Source: Camellia lanceoleosa (lineage: Eukaryota; Streptophyta; Magnoliopsida; Ericales; Theaceae). Taken from it: 64,000 nucleotides of DNA. Positions 11,189 through 22,398 of this stretch are shown here, piece after piece. Made by a program: the position numbers and the translations under genes. Location: assembly GCA_025200525.1 (NCBI GenBank), contig CM045767.1, forward strand, positions 117,736,021-117,800,020, read 5' to 3'. Below the pieces are notes generated by a model that was given only the letters and a program-made list of their open reading frames with translations, was not told where the DNA came from and did not search any database. Numbering within the stretch: position 1 is the first letter of the stretch; each line of letters opens with the position of its first letter.

Positions 11189-11858
11189 TAGCTCGAAACA
11201 TTTTCCCTCAAATGACCCGATTTTTGGAAATGACGTCGTTTTGATTTTGAATTTTTTTTTTTTTTTTTCTTCTTTCCCTTCCACTTCTCGTTTTTCTCTC
11301 AAAGGTTGAACCAAACCTAGAGAGAAAGACAGAAATAGAGAAGGAAGAGGAGGAGGAAGAGGGGAAGACGGTGATGGCGATGATGATGTGTTGATGGTGA
11401 TGATGTTGCTGTTGATGAAGATGTTCACCGCCTCCGATCTCCAATTCTGCCTCCGATCTTTGACCTCCGCCTCCAATCTATGTATGAGAATGTTGTGTTG
11501 AAATTTTTTTTCAGATTTTTAAATTTTTTTTTTTTGGTTGATCTTTATGTGTGATGTGTGATGATGATGATGTGTTTGGTTGATAATGATGATGATTCTC
11601 TCTCTCCCTCTGTGCTGTGTTGATTTGTGCTGTGTTGATGATGATGTGTTGGGGTAGGTTTCATTTTTGGTTAATGATGATGATGATCTCCCTCTCTCTC
11701 TCTCTGTGCTCTGCTCCTCTTCTTTTCTCTTCTTTCTTTATTATTCTTCTTTGTTCTTCTTCTGCCAGAAAAAATAAAATAAAAAGTAAAATCAAAATGA
11801 CATCGTTTTGAATTCGGACCAATTTCGAGCTCAAAAAATTCGAGCTACGTAGCAGAAC
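11189..11858. mobile_element. Worn Mutator-like element with microsatellite interior
   Basis: The ends share GTAGCTCGAA in inverted orientation, and a second inverted block 45-60 bp inward matches GACGTCGTTTTGATTTT on the left with ATGTCATTTTGATTTT from the right. The interior is mostly T-, CT- and GAT/TGA-rich simple sequence. Open frames on both strands here are low-complexity (His/Gln- or Ser/Phe-rich) and are not taken as genes. No target duplication was identified. Confidence 0.45.
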
Positions 11859-11955
11859 CGATGTAGTTATTCAAATATTTTCTTTGATAAGAACATCATG
11901 ATATTATTTGGGGGAAAAAATGTTATATAAATTAATAAAATTTTCAATTACTAAT

Positions 11956-12377
11956 TGTTGTGATTATGGATACCTAGAAAATGATCAACAAACAATCACA
12001 CACTACTGAAACACAAATATTTACGTGGTTTGGCCCAATGCCTACATCCACGGGAGGAGAAATGAGAATGCACTATAAACTGTGTAACAATACAAAAACA
12101 GAGGAGGAGGAGCTCACTCTCTCAACTCAAGTCACAGGTACACTCTTCACAACTCTCTCTTTTTTTCCCCACTCTGATTATTATATCAACTTAGCTCACT
12201 TCTCTCCCTATTTATACACAAACAGGAGAGCCAAAAGAAAAGCAATAAACCTTTGCCTGCCAACCTCTACTTGCCAACAACCAACTACCAAAGTTAATAA
12301 CACAGCCACCCTAGGTATGAAAACACTTTAGCAAATCTGTAGCCCCTATTCTTGACGCATGGTGTGGATACTCAACA
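11956..12377 (-). mobile_element. Ty1/copia LTR (3' LTR of a minus-strand element)
   Basis: A 422-bp LTR with termini TGTTGTGATTA and ATACTCAACA. Internally it carries TTACGTGGTTTGGCC and CTACATCCACGGG, strings typical of many plant Tork-type copia LTRs. The adjoining sequence at 12378-12400 is C/T-rich on the plus strand (ATTCTCCCCCTCTACACCC), i.e. a polypurine tract on the minus strand directly next to the LTR, so this is the 3' LTR. No matching 5' LTR is present. Confidence 0.85.
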
Positions 12378-14100
12378 ATTCTCCCCCTCTACACCCATGG
12401 GGAGTAGGATCCTTACTGGGAGTCCATCCCAACGATGTCCCTGCATACTTCGAGTTTGGCTCTTGAGACCACGCTTGTAAGCATGTTGGCTAGATTCTTA
12501 TCTATGTAGATCTTGACCAGTTCCAATAACTGCTTCTCTATCACTTCGCGTATCCAATGGATACCGAACATTAATATGCTTTGCGCGAGAATGGTACATA
12601 GAATTCTTGCTCAAGTCTATAGCACTCTGGCTGTCACAATGTACCTTGAACTTCTCTTGCTTTAGTCCCAGTTCTTGGAGAAACCGCTTCAATCACAACA
12701 TCTCTTTCCCAGCTTCCGCTACAGCAATATACTCTATCTCGGTTGTGGATAAAGCAACACACTTCTACAGCTTGGACTGCCAAGGCACAGCTCCCCCTGC
12801 AGAAGTAAACAGAAATCTTGATGTAGATTTCCTACTATTAAGATCACCTGTCATATCTGAATCTGTATAACCTTCCAAGATTGGTTTTGCTCCTCTAAAG
12901 CATAGACACATTTTAAATGTACCCTCAAAGTACCTCAAAATCCACTTGACTGCTTCCCAATGCTCTTTTTCTAGAATGGAAAGAAATCTGCTTACAACTT
13001 CAAGAACATGTGCAATATTTGGTCGGGTAAATACCACTACATACATTAAACTCCCTACTGTAGAAGAGTAGGGAATTCCCTCTATCTCTTCTCTTTCTTT
13101 TGTAGATGAGGGACAAGAACTTTTGCTCAACTTGAAATGATTAGCTAGCGGAGTATTGACTGACTTGGCATATTTCATGTTGAACTTTTCAAGCACCCGT
13201 TCAATATACTTCTTGTGTGAAAACCACAACTTCTTGGCTTTCTTGTCATGTATAATTTTCATACCCAAAATTTGTTGTGTAGGGCTTAGGTCCTTCATGT
13301 CAAAAGATTGTGATAACTCCTTCTTTAGTGATCTGATTGCTGTGGTATCATGTCCAACAATCAGCATGTCATCAACAAAGAGCAAAAATATGATGAAGGT
13401 TCCATTGGAAAATTTTCTGACATATACACACTGGTTTGCAGCAGTCCTCTTGTACTCATGACCCATCATGAATGAGTCAAACTTCTTGTACCACTGTCTC
13501 GGCGCTTGTTTGAGGCTGTAGAGACTCTTCTTCAATCTGTAGACTAAGTTTTTTTTCCTTTTTACTTCAAAGCCTTCTGGTTACTCTATGTAAATTTCTT
13601 TCTTTAAATTACCATGGAGAAATGCAGTCTTCACATCCATTTGTTCAAGTTCCAAATTTAAACTGGCCACTAATCCCAAAACTACTCAAATAGATGTCAT
13701 TTTCACAACTAGCGATAAGATTTTATTAAAATCAATACCTTTCTTCTGCTCAAAACCTTTGACAACCAATCGAGCTTTATATTTGACTAGTTTTCCGTTG
13801 CCATCTTTCTTCAACTTAAACACCCATTTGTTCTTCAGTGATTTTCGACCCTGGAGAAGTTTTACCAAATCATAAGTCTGATTTTTCTGTAAAGATTTCA
13901 TCTCTTCTTGCATAGCTTGCTACCAGCTACTCTTCTTCTTATGATTATGAGCTTCTTGAAAACTTTCTGGCTCCCCCTCATCAGTAAGTAAAATATACTC
14001 AGAAGCAGGGTATTAGCTTAGGCTCTTTTGTTGATCTTCGTAACTGTGGACCAATAGTCTCTGGAGGAGGTTGTGGCTCTTCCTGCTCAATACAACTCTA
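12378..14100 (-). pseudogene. Copia pol fragment: reverse transcriptase and RNase H, 5' half missing
   Basis: Read on the minus strand, 13913-13686 encodes the RT start ([29 protein letters not shown]), 13535-12765 the RT core (SLYSLKQAPRQWYKKFD, the catalytic FVDDMLIVG, LGMKI) into RNase H (GYTDSDMTGD), and 12692-12498 the RNase H end (VHCDSQSAIDLSKNSMYHSR). Frames are interrupted by several stops and shifts between 13535 and 13686 and around 12700. Gag, protease and integrase are absent: at about 14.09-14.10 kb the copia sequence abuts a gypsy protease fragment. Inactive. Confidence 0.9.
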
Positions 14101-15240
14101 GGGGTCTTTTCAGTCTAGGTGCAAATGTATATGTCACAAATGAGTGTGTTGATCCAGAATCAATTAATACAAAGGCATCCTGATTACATATTGAAATAGT
14201 ACCCGAGACAACGGCATTGGCATTCCGTGTATCGCCTAGACCAAGCGCAAAAACTCTCCCATGTCTCACGATATTCCCGGCGGGAGTAGATCCTGTAGCA
14301 TTTCCTGGTTTTGGGACCGATTCTGTTGAACTAGCAGCAAATTTTCCACGGTTTTGCTTACAATCCCTGGCCATATGCCCCTGCTTACCACAATTAAAAC
14401 AAGCTCCTGACACGTGGTAACAAACCCCACGATGCCTGTTGTTACAAATATTACACAACGGGGTCGTATCTCGGGAAGAATTAGAAGTATTCGAGGAGCC
14501 TGTATTTTGCTTCTTTGGAAACTTCTTCTTTGAAAAGAAGCCCTGCCTTTTACCACCCTTCCAGTCAATTGCCGGTTTGGTTTGCCTAGCTATATTAGCT
14601 TCTGATATCAAAGCCCTATCAAGCACCCCAATATAGGTTTCCAGTTTCAAGACATTCACTTTCTCTAGAATGTCACTTCGAAGTCCGCTCTCAAAATGTC
14701 TCGCTTTTTTATAATCTATATCAATCACGTGTGGCGCAAATCTGGCCAATTCAGTGAACTTGGCCTCATACTAACTCTGATCATCTTGCTTTTGCCTCAG
14801 TTCCATGAACTCTGCTACCTTCCTATCCCGAACACACTGCGGGAAGTACTTATCATAAAAGATTTCCAGAAATTTTGCCCAATCAGCATCTTTGTAACTC
14901 TCACGCATTAACATCCACCATCTCTTTGCTTCGTCTTCCAGCATAAAGGTGGCTAGAAGCACTTTCTGCGTCTCAAAACACGGAAATACCTCAAACAATT
15001 TTTCAATGCTAAGAACCCAAGCTTCAGCTTTCAAAAGGTCTAATCCACCATGGAACTGTGGTGGTTTCATTTTCTTGAATTCTTTGGTGAGAGCTATGAT
15101 TCGGTCATCATTCTGGTTATCTGGCGCAGGAGGTGCCGAAGGTGGAGGTGGGGGATGCGGCTGTTGCCACTGTTGCTGCCATTGTAGACGTCCCGAACGC
15201 ATCCCGAGCGAGGAGTGCGAGTCCCTCCCCCGTTCTGGTT
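14087..15240 (-). pseudogene. Ty3/gypsy gag and protease fragment
   Basis: 15274-14771 encodes a retrotransposon gag domain (PPQFHGGLDLLKAEAWVLSIEK; LEDEAKRWWMLMRE) after a proline-rich linker. After a stop near 14770 the frame continues 14749-14087 with a CCHC knuckle CFNCGKQGHMARDC (about residues 119-132) and an aspartic protease core VLIDSGSTHSF (about 194-204). The frame stops immediately after the protease start, where copia sequence takes over. Gag style and knuckle resemble plant chromovirus-like gypsy elements. It may belong with the gag start and LTR at 19736-22340, split by the Ogre-like LTR; this is inference from orientation and domain order. Confidence 0.85.
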
Positions 15241-15396
15241 CGATATTGGGTCTACTACAGTTCGAAGGACTCAAATGTCACGGTTCTTAATCTTGAACCG
15301 AAGAGTCCAAATCTGGCAAATCGTTTTGAAAACAGATTTTTTTTTAAAGAAGTACCAAACATGGATCGCCGCCCGGAATCTGAGTCGCCACCTAAA
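15241..15396 (-). mobile_element. Primer-binding site and leader remnant of an Ogre/Tat-like element
   Basis: On the minus strand the LTR end is followed by TTTAGG and then TGGCGACTCAGATTCC (15390-15375). TGGCGACTC is the start of the primer-binding site I associate with Ogre/Tat gypsy elements (tRNA-Arg type), rather than the tRNA-Met site TGGTATCAGAGC. About 130 bp of leader follow before chromovirus-like gag sequence begins; the exact junction lies somewhere in 15190-15275. Confidence 0.6.
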
Positions 15397-16938
15397 TGTT
15401 TTTTAAATGGGAAATTTAGGAAACCCTGACTCGATGCCAAAGGCCACGTGTCCATCATCACCAAAGTTGCCTCGGCTCGGGAACTTGGGTACGATTGGGG
15501 AAGGTCACCTCGTGAGCACCCCCGCTCGCCCGGTCAAAGACCGGCCTCTACTAATCATGATATCTGTTTTTGAAAACATTGTGCGTTCTTATTCCGGTTA
15601 TTAGCCTAGGTTACTATGTGATGCGCACAAAGATACAAGTATAGATCGAGCCTTTGAATTGGAACAAAACACTTCATGTTTGTTTGTTTGAAAATGGTTT
15701 GATGGTGCTACCCGCAGGTAGGCTAAGACGTGGATTTGCCACCCTCGGGTGGGCTTAGAAAAACGTGATTTTGCCACTATCTAGTAGGCTTAAAACAAAC
15801 ATTTGATGAATTGTCCAATCCAAGTAACCCAACCTCCACCCACAGGCATTCAAGGCAGTTATATCACATAAGCACATAGCCTCATGGTAAGCATGCTATT
15901 CATGGCAACACTCACACGCATGCAAGGATGCTAAAGCATAAAAACTCACCGAGTACTCCAAGCCAAAACAGAAGCTCGTTAGAAATCATGCATGATCCTA
16001 AGTATACAGAAATGCCTAATGCAACACATGCAAAGATGCGAACTATAGCAGGCTCGGCTATTCTAAACATGGCATGTGGAATGCTACAACTGACACGTAT
16101 TCAATTTGAAATTGAAATACAAATGCAGTTTGTATGATGCGCCGAGCCCGGTGCGTGCAAAACAGATGAATGATGCAAACATGCTGTCATACTGTATGCT
16201 AATTGAAATATGCCCTATATCTAACCATCATAAGCAGGTAAATAAAAGGGAAGAAAGACGTGGGGTTGGAAGACATACATCACACTCACGCACACTTATT
16301 ACAATTATGCCCTCGCACAGAGGGTCCGAATAAATAATACAGTCCCAAAATGAAAGAATAATACAGTCTAAAATATACAATCCGAATAATATACAAATCC
16401 CTAATTAATTAACAAATTAACTAAGAAAGCTGTAAAACTGGCATGCAAGCCAGGGGCTGCCTCGACTCCGCTCTGGATAATGGAATGATGCATGTTTGGG
16501 CTACTTTGCGCAGAAATCCACAATGATGCCCCGATTAGCCTCTGTTTGCAATGTTTCTCGAAATGCGTGCCAGATTCTGGAAAAGTTGTTGATTCTTGAT
16601 TTTTCTGCAACAGAGAGCAGAAAAGGGGCATAGCAATGCATTTCACAAATATATGCATGCCTCGATCTTCGTGCCACCAATCACGCATATCGATGCACGA
16701 TGGCCGAGGAGCCGAATTGCACAACTCAATATGGAATGAATGCACATGAATGCTACAACAAAACCTAACTCCATCATGGATAATCCGGAGTGTCGGTGAC
16801 TTGGGAATTGAGACCCGTTCCGTCGCTCGGAGGACGAAACGTACCTCGTTTCCCGTGCCCGAGCTAACTCCTATCCCGAACACGATGCAATATGCATGAA
16901 ATGCAGCTAAGATATAATCCTAACATGCACAATGCTAT

Positions 16939-17290
16939 GAAAATGAGATGCCTCAAAATGCGTACACACGTGCACGCAAATCGAGAAAATGATCCTAAGG
17001 CATGAAATGGCATACGCAATGCAAATTGGACTTATACTAACATGAGTGGACCTCGGCTACACTCACATAAGAGGCCATGAGATGAAAATGAGACACCTCG
17101 AAGTGCGTGCCCGCGGGCACGCAAACCGAGAAAATGGCATACGCAGTGCAATGAGGCTACAATGGCATATACAATGCAATATGGACTTATACTAACGCGA
17201 GTGGACCTCGGCCACACTAACATAGAGGCCATGAGATGAAAACAAGATACCTCGAAGTGCGTGCCCGCGGGCACGCAAACTGAGAACGGA
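16939..17290. repeat. Imperfect tandem repeats with an 18-bp GC palindrome
   Basis: Three units begin at about 16939, 17077 and 17238 with GATGAAAA(T/C) and contain TGGACTTATACTAAC and GTGGACCTCGG. The later two carry the perfect palindrome GCGTGCCCGCGGGCACGC (17105-17122 and 17259-17276); the first has a diverged version. They are part of the Ogre-like LTR. Confidence 0.75.
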
Positions 17291-17659
17291 CCCTCGGGCA
17301 CCAAAATGCCACTCTAATGAGACATGACAAAGACATGGAATATGATATGCAAACATGCAAAAAATCAGTGGCAAAATGAGGGGCAAAACAGCCCCGGAGC
17401 GAGGCGAAATAATACCCGATGCATGAAATGATCCCGAAATGCGAATTTAGGCACCCGAAATGACTTGTAGCTATACAATACATGCATAATTGATACATGA
17501 CATGAAAAAGAAGAAGCAAGGCAGCCCCAAAACTCACATTTTTACAGTACAAAACATGGCCAAACAGCAATCACAAGTAGGGATAAAATGGCATACAAAA
17601 ATGGCTCCGCAAGGGAGGCTATGAAACAAGTGGTAGATGAAAAGCCCAAATGGAAAAAT

Positions 17660-18340
17660 ACCCTTCTACAACACTGAAGAGGGACTAAAAATATGAACAT
17701 TTACAGTAGATTACAAGCCTCAAATCAGTATACAAACATGCTCAAAATGCAATGCAAGATTAAGGCCAAAAGAGGGTATAACATGAGGTAGGCCAAATAT
17801 ACATCAAACAGCCAAAGACCCTTAATGAGACATTCCAATAAGGTCAAAATATGGCCATGTTAACTTCTGATCATGGCCGAAAACAGAATCTAGATAAGCC
17901 TAAAAAAGCATGCAAAAATGAGGGGCAAAGAGGGGTATAATGGTAAGCACAACATGGAGGCCCCCAATAGTGGTGATCCCTTCTACAATGTTGTAGAGGG
18001 ACTCAAAATAATCCTACTCACAGTTCATGAAACACTCCAAAACAATTTACATATAGGCCAAACAAATCATGCAAATTTACGGTAAATAGGAGAGATTATG
18101 AAGTAAGTGCAAAATAGGAGGCTCAAAAATGGTTGAGCCCTTCTTCAATGTTGAATAGGGGCTCAAAATAGGCCCACTTAAATTTTACATTATGCTCGAA
18201 AAAAGATCACACATAGGCTAGAAATTTCATGCAAAAATGTGACATACCAAGGGGTATTGAAGCAAGTACCAAATGGAGGGCTCAAACAGGGTTGAGCCCT
18301 TGAACAAACATGAAGAATGGCTCAAAAAAGGCCTAGTTTC
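17660..18340. repeat. Degenerate ~160-bp repeats in the Ogre-like LTR
   Basis: Near 17662, 17981, 18139 and 18295 recurs a block of CCCTT(C/G), a short A-rich word, then GAGGGACT or GGGGCTCAAAA, followed by AGGCC and AAACA words. In three units flanking words are inverted (GGTTGAGCCC...GGGGCTCAA), so each could form a small hairpin. Confidence 0.55.
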
Positions 18341-18789
18341 AGTTAGGGTCGGAGCCCAAAACAGCAAGAAAATAGGCTAGAAAAATGGTGCAAAAAGTGA
18401 GCTAAAAGAGGGGAAATGTGAACTTACCCTTGAAGACTATTCTTTGCTGCCTTTAGGACCAAGGGATGTTGCTTCTAAGCCTCTGAAAAACCTCTTCTTG
18501 CTGCTGGAATGGAGTGGTGGTGGTGGTGCTTGGTAGTAATGAAGAAATGGAGCCAAAACTTAGGGATTTTGAGAGAAAATGATAGAGAAATAGAGAGAGA
18601 TGTATGCAAGGCCCTTAGGGAAAATTTTTTGTAACCCTAAAACTAGTCTTGAGGCTGGTTATAAAGGCAAGAGGAGAGGAGAAAAGGTGGAGGGAAATGA
18701 CACCAAGTTTCCCTCCTAAAGCTCTCCCCCGGATAGAGATATTTTTGGGGGAAAACAGCTATACAGCTGTAAAGTGCACACCCTGAGGA

Positions 18790-19025
18790 AGTTGGCCGAC
18801 CAGCTATTTTTTTTGTAGGTGGCCGGCCGGCCACCCCCCATGGCCGGCCGGCCAAGGGCAAAAATGAAAAGTTGATTTTCTGGCCGGCCACCACATATTG
18901 GTGGCCTCCCATGTGTCCTCAACAAAACCCTGTGGTTGGAAATTGACAACTCTAAAACAGGAGAGAGAATAGGCCACTTTTAGGAGGGGTTCAAAAGGTT
19001 CAATTTGAATTACTGGCCGGCCATA
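18790..19025. repeat. Cluster of GGCCGGCC palindromes
   Basis: The rare 8-mer GGCCGGCC occurs repeatedly (18820-18855, 18879-18888, 19014-19022), often extended to TGGCCGGCCGGCCA, mixed with GTGGCC words. It is part of the Ogre-like LTR and a G+C island relative to the rest of the window. Confidence 0.8.
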
Positions 19026-19735
19026 GACTTTTAGGGTCCTCCCATGTGTGTACAACACAAATATGTGGTTTGGGGTTGAAGAAAATGCTCCTAGGGTGTT
19101 CAACATTGGCTCGGAAGTGAGAAAAACGAGCGTCGGAGGGCGCCGGAGGGGCATAACTGGTTGCTGAGAAAATTTTTGGCCTCCCACCCTTCAGTGACCT
19201 TCCTGGTGATAAAACAGAGGTACCTGCCAAAAATGAACGAAAACCGATGCAAAACGAATGCTCGGGGGCCAAAACACGCAGTTCGGGGTCCCGAAAATAG
19301 GCCGTTAAGCACCGAAAGTGGCATTCAACCACGAAGTGGGTCTCTCAGACCCTAGTGTCGCTCAAAAGGGAGTAAATAAGATGCATGCCAAAAATCGGAG
19401 AAATCGGAGACGGTTAGACGGTCCCGAACCGAGGCACACGGCCCGACGGCTCCGAAAACCGGGAACTGGGCTCCGAAATGGGCAAAATGGCCTACGGCCA
19501 CGAAATGTAGCCTACGGCCACTGAGAGATGGTCTGCAGGACCTCTCCCTCCCTTCAAGAAGAGAAACGGAGAAAAACCGAGTCTGGTTCGCAAACCGAGA
19601 CAAGGTACAGAAGAGGGTTCGGAAGTCTGGAGGCAAGGCTCACGGCCGCGACTCTGAGACTTCTGAACAAGCACAAAATGCAACATCACCGAGCGTTCAA
19701 TCGGTGACGTCTGAGTCTTAAGGTCGGTCAAAAAT

Positions 19736-20107
19736 GGGATGTCTGCACCATTCCTGTTGTTGTCTCAAAGTTTCTGCCATTTGTTGTATCAGACTTTCCA
19801 TTCTGTCTATTCTGGCAACAGAGGATTCCTCTAATTCATCACTTCTTGTGTTCACAATCTGATTAAACTTGCATTATACTTCGTACAAAAATACACAGGT
19901 ATGCATATAGCAGAAGCATACATATTCAAATAGTTGTAACGCAAGTAAATCACCAATTATGGCACATAGTTGTTCATACTACAACAGTTAAGCACATTCT
20001 CGATGTTTTCAAATTCATACTTATGAATGCATTCTAGGTCTTTTCTAGACGCTTATTGCTCTTTTGGACAAGTGTGTGAGTTATTAACTTGTGCTCTGAT
20101 ACCACTC
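19736..20107 (-). pseudogene. Gypsy gag N-terminus with tRNA-Met primer-binding site
   Basis: Just downstream of the 20108-22340 LTR, on the minus strand, lies TGGTATCAGAGC (complement of 20093-20104), the classic initiator tRNA-Met primer-binding site. A leader follows, then a frame (about 19870-19736) encoding SDELEESSVARIDRMESL and QQMAETLRQQQEW, the charged/glutamine-rich N-terminus common to chromovirus-like gag proteins. It is cut off by the Ogre-like LTR. Confidence 0.75.
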
Positions 20108-20632
20108 TGTCATGACCCAAACTTGCCCCTAAGGGTTAAGAACATAATCGGCCAGTAATCCTGAGATTACCTACGGCCTCAATATAAAGCAGACATAACT
20201 CATCAGAGTAAAGGGGCCAAACGGAAGCAAAAATTTAAAACTTTGTCCATAGAGCCGTGCTTATATGCACACCAAACCAAACTATACTCACATACGTTAA
20301 TAACCCACATCAAAAGTACAGTAGCATAAACTTTCTTACAGACAGGATCATCTAAATTGAGTCAACCCATCACAAACTATATACAAATATACACATGGTC
20401 CTTGCCAACTAGACAAAATATAATGTATAACAAAATGGCAAGACTGAGTCTCGTACGTGAGACGCAAGGCTGACTCTCCCAAAACTCATGCTGTTTCTGG
20501 CAGACTTCACTGGGGCTGGGGTTGGACCTCACTTAGCTCACCTACAAATACATGAATGAGCGTGAGCGAATGCCCAGTGAATAATATCAATTAAACAAGT
20601 TACATAAGCAATTATTGGAACAGTCTAGCAAA

Positions 20633-20835
20633 CGGCCTTCGGCCCAATCATTTATGTCAATCGGCCTTCGGCCCAATCATTCATGTCAATCGGCCTTTGG
20701 CCAAATCATTCATTTCAATCGGCCTTTGGCCTAATCATTCATTTCAATCGGCCTTTGGCCCAATCATTTATTTCAATCGGCCTTTGGCCCAATCATTCAT
20801 TTCAATCAGCCTTTGGCCCAATCATTCAATTTAAT
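20633..20835. repeat. Seven tandem 29-bp repeats with hairpin core
   Basis: Units start at 20633, 20662, 20691, 20720, 20749, 20778 and 20807, exactly 29 bp apart. Each is CGGCCTTTGGCCC (or CGGCCTTCGGCCC) plus AATCATTCATTTCAAT with few substitutions. GGCCTTTGGCC is self-complementary with a 3-nt loop, so the array encodes seven regularly spaced hairpins within the gypsy LTR. Confidence 0.95.
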
Positions 20836-21150
20836 GAACTTGCAAAACTTACGCAAACATAACAATTGGACAGTAACATACTACAAATATCTTGTTAAGA
20901 TATTACTCACAGTGATCGGTTGATTGGTTCGCCCTGGAACTCGACCCTACACATGCCATGAACATAAAAGGGTCACTAACAATTCAATCCATTCAAAATT
21001 CACATTTTCCTCTTTAGGCTTCATTCTTATCCCTTTAACTCATTTACAATATTTAACATATGCCTGAGAGTGTTTGCAAGTGAAAAAGAACGGAAAACAT
21101 AACATAAAATGCAAAAACAGGTCTGCAAAAGTACTGGTTGCATCAAAATC

Positions 21151-21306
21151 CCGCTCGAGCGTGAACTCTGCCGCTCGAGCAGATTTCCTGTCTACATGGC
21201 TCCCCGCTCGAGCGCCAACTTCCCCGCTCGAGCGGACACCATGTCTGCAAGAGATGCTAGGAGCATGAAATTCACGCTCGAGCGGCGGTTTTCCCGCTCG
21301 AGCGGA
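21151..21306. repeat. Six CGCTCGAGC palindromes in 155 bp
   Basis: CTCGAG occurs six times within GCTCGAGC cores, mostly CCGCTCGAGCG, at about 21153, 21173, 21206, 21226, 21276 and 21296. They form three pairs with 12-15 bp between members. The cluster is in the gypsy LTR; no function is known to me. Confidence 0.9.
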
Positions 21307-22398
21307 CTTCAAATTTCTGGGTTTTCCAGATTTAGTTCTGGAGTTCAAATTCGATGTTCAAGGGTCTAAACTCATAATTTTTGGCTCAAACTTCATATAT
21401 TCATGTACCAGTATGGTACAAGCACTAGATTACATCACAATGAGACTCAATTTCATGATTTATCTACATGCATGCCCCAAAATATCTCAAACTCAACACC
21501 AACATGCTCAAATTCAAACATTCAAGACCTATACTTCCAAGATTTGTACATGCATGTGGAAGATGCTCATTCTTCTCAGCTTAGATGGCACAAATGATGA
21601 CTATAACATGAGCTTCAATTAAAATTGCACATGGATTATACATTTTCATGCTTAAACATGTCAATTCAAGGTATTTTCTTACATGCATGCACACAATGGC
21701 CTTCAATTCAACAAAACCAAATTAAGTTCCCTCATAATCAAACTAAACCATGTTCTTGACCATTATTCCAACTTGAACTCACAACATTACAACTTAATAT
21801 TCATGAATTCACTTACCTAGAGGCTCAATCCTTCCAATTTATGACCAAATCCTGGATTAACCTTCAAATCTCCAAGTCTCAAGACCAAAGTTGCACAATT
21901 CTTCTTCCTCTCTCTCTATAATTCGGTTCTCTCTCCTTAGTGTTGAAAACCAGCCAAGAATGATATAAAGAGAGGGAATTTATTATAATAAGGCCCCTAT
22001 TTGCCCCACTCAAGTACATTGTGTTAATATAAAATAAATGGGCACTTAATTTATCAATTTAATCAGTTTAATCTGACCAGAATTAATTTCCAATTAAATT
22101 TCACCGTAGGCTCTAAAAATTATGCCGATTACAATGGCGTAATCAATTTCGGGTTCCGTGGCCGATAAGGCCTTCAATTTTTAATTTCCAAAGCAGATAA
22201 TTCAAACAGATATTCTTACGGTGAATAGATAAAAACTCAAAAGCACATATATTCACATAATGGCACACCAAATCATGTTAAACACATAATCATACTCAAA
22301 TTAAGAACCAATTAGCATATTACAGAACAGGGGCATCACAAAAAGCCTCTCAAAACATCACAAATTATATATATTATCCAGTCTTTCGAGAGCATCAC

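Larger units (their letters stand above)
15397..19730 (-). mobile_element. 4.3-kb Ogre-like LTR
   Basis: Bounded by TG at 15397 and CA at 19730, next to the Tat/Ogre-type primer site. The great length, higher G+C, lack of coding content and several internal tandem-repeat families fit Ogre-type LTRs, which reach about 5 kb. Only one copy is present. On its right side gag-start sequence of another gypsy element begins at once, so it probably inserted in, or recombined with, that element. Open frames inside it on both strands are composition artefacts. Confidence 0.65.
20108..22340 (-). mobile_element. 2.2-kb gypsy LTR (5' LTR, minus strand)
   Basis: Begins TGTCATGACCC (20108) and ends GGGGCATCACA (22340), i.e. 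TG...CA on both strands, directly beside a tRNA-Met primer-binding site. The LTR contains a 29-bp tandem array and a CTCGAG cluster, listed separately. No second copy exists in the window, so the element is truncated. A CT-rich and AT-rich segment at about 21900-22050 is the least repetitive part. Confidence 0.8.

Noticed and set aside
11144..11811. His/Gln-, Ser- and Phe-rich open frames
   Set aside because: They are translations of GAT, CT and T-rich simple repeats in a worn transposon.
15928..19731. Many open frames of 60-130 codons on both strands
   Set aside because: They lie in the GC-rich Ogre-like LTR, have no domain resemblance and overlap each other in all frames.
20633..20835. CRISPR-like array of regular 29-bp units
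   Set aside because: There are no spacers; the units are directly tandem within a plant LTR.
21151..21306. Engineered cloning-site cluster (many XhoI sites)
   Set aside because: Spacing is irregular, the flanks are degenerate and the cluster sits in a natural LTR on otherwise native DNA.
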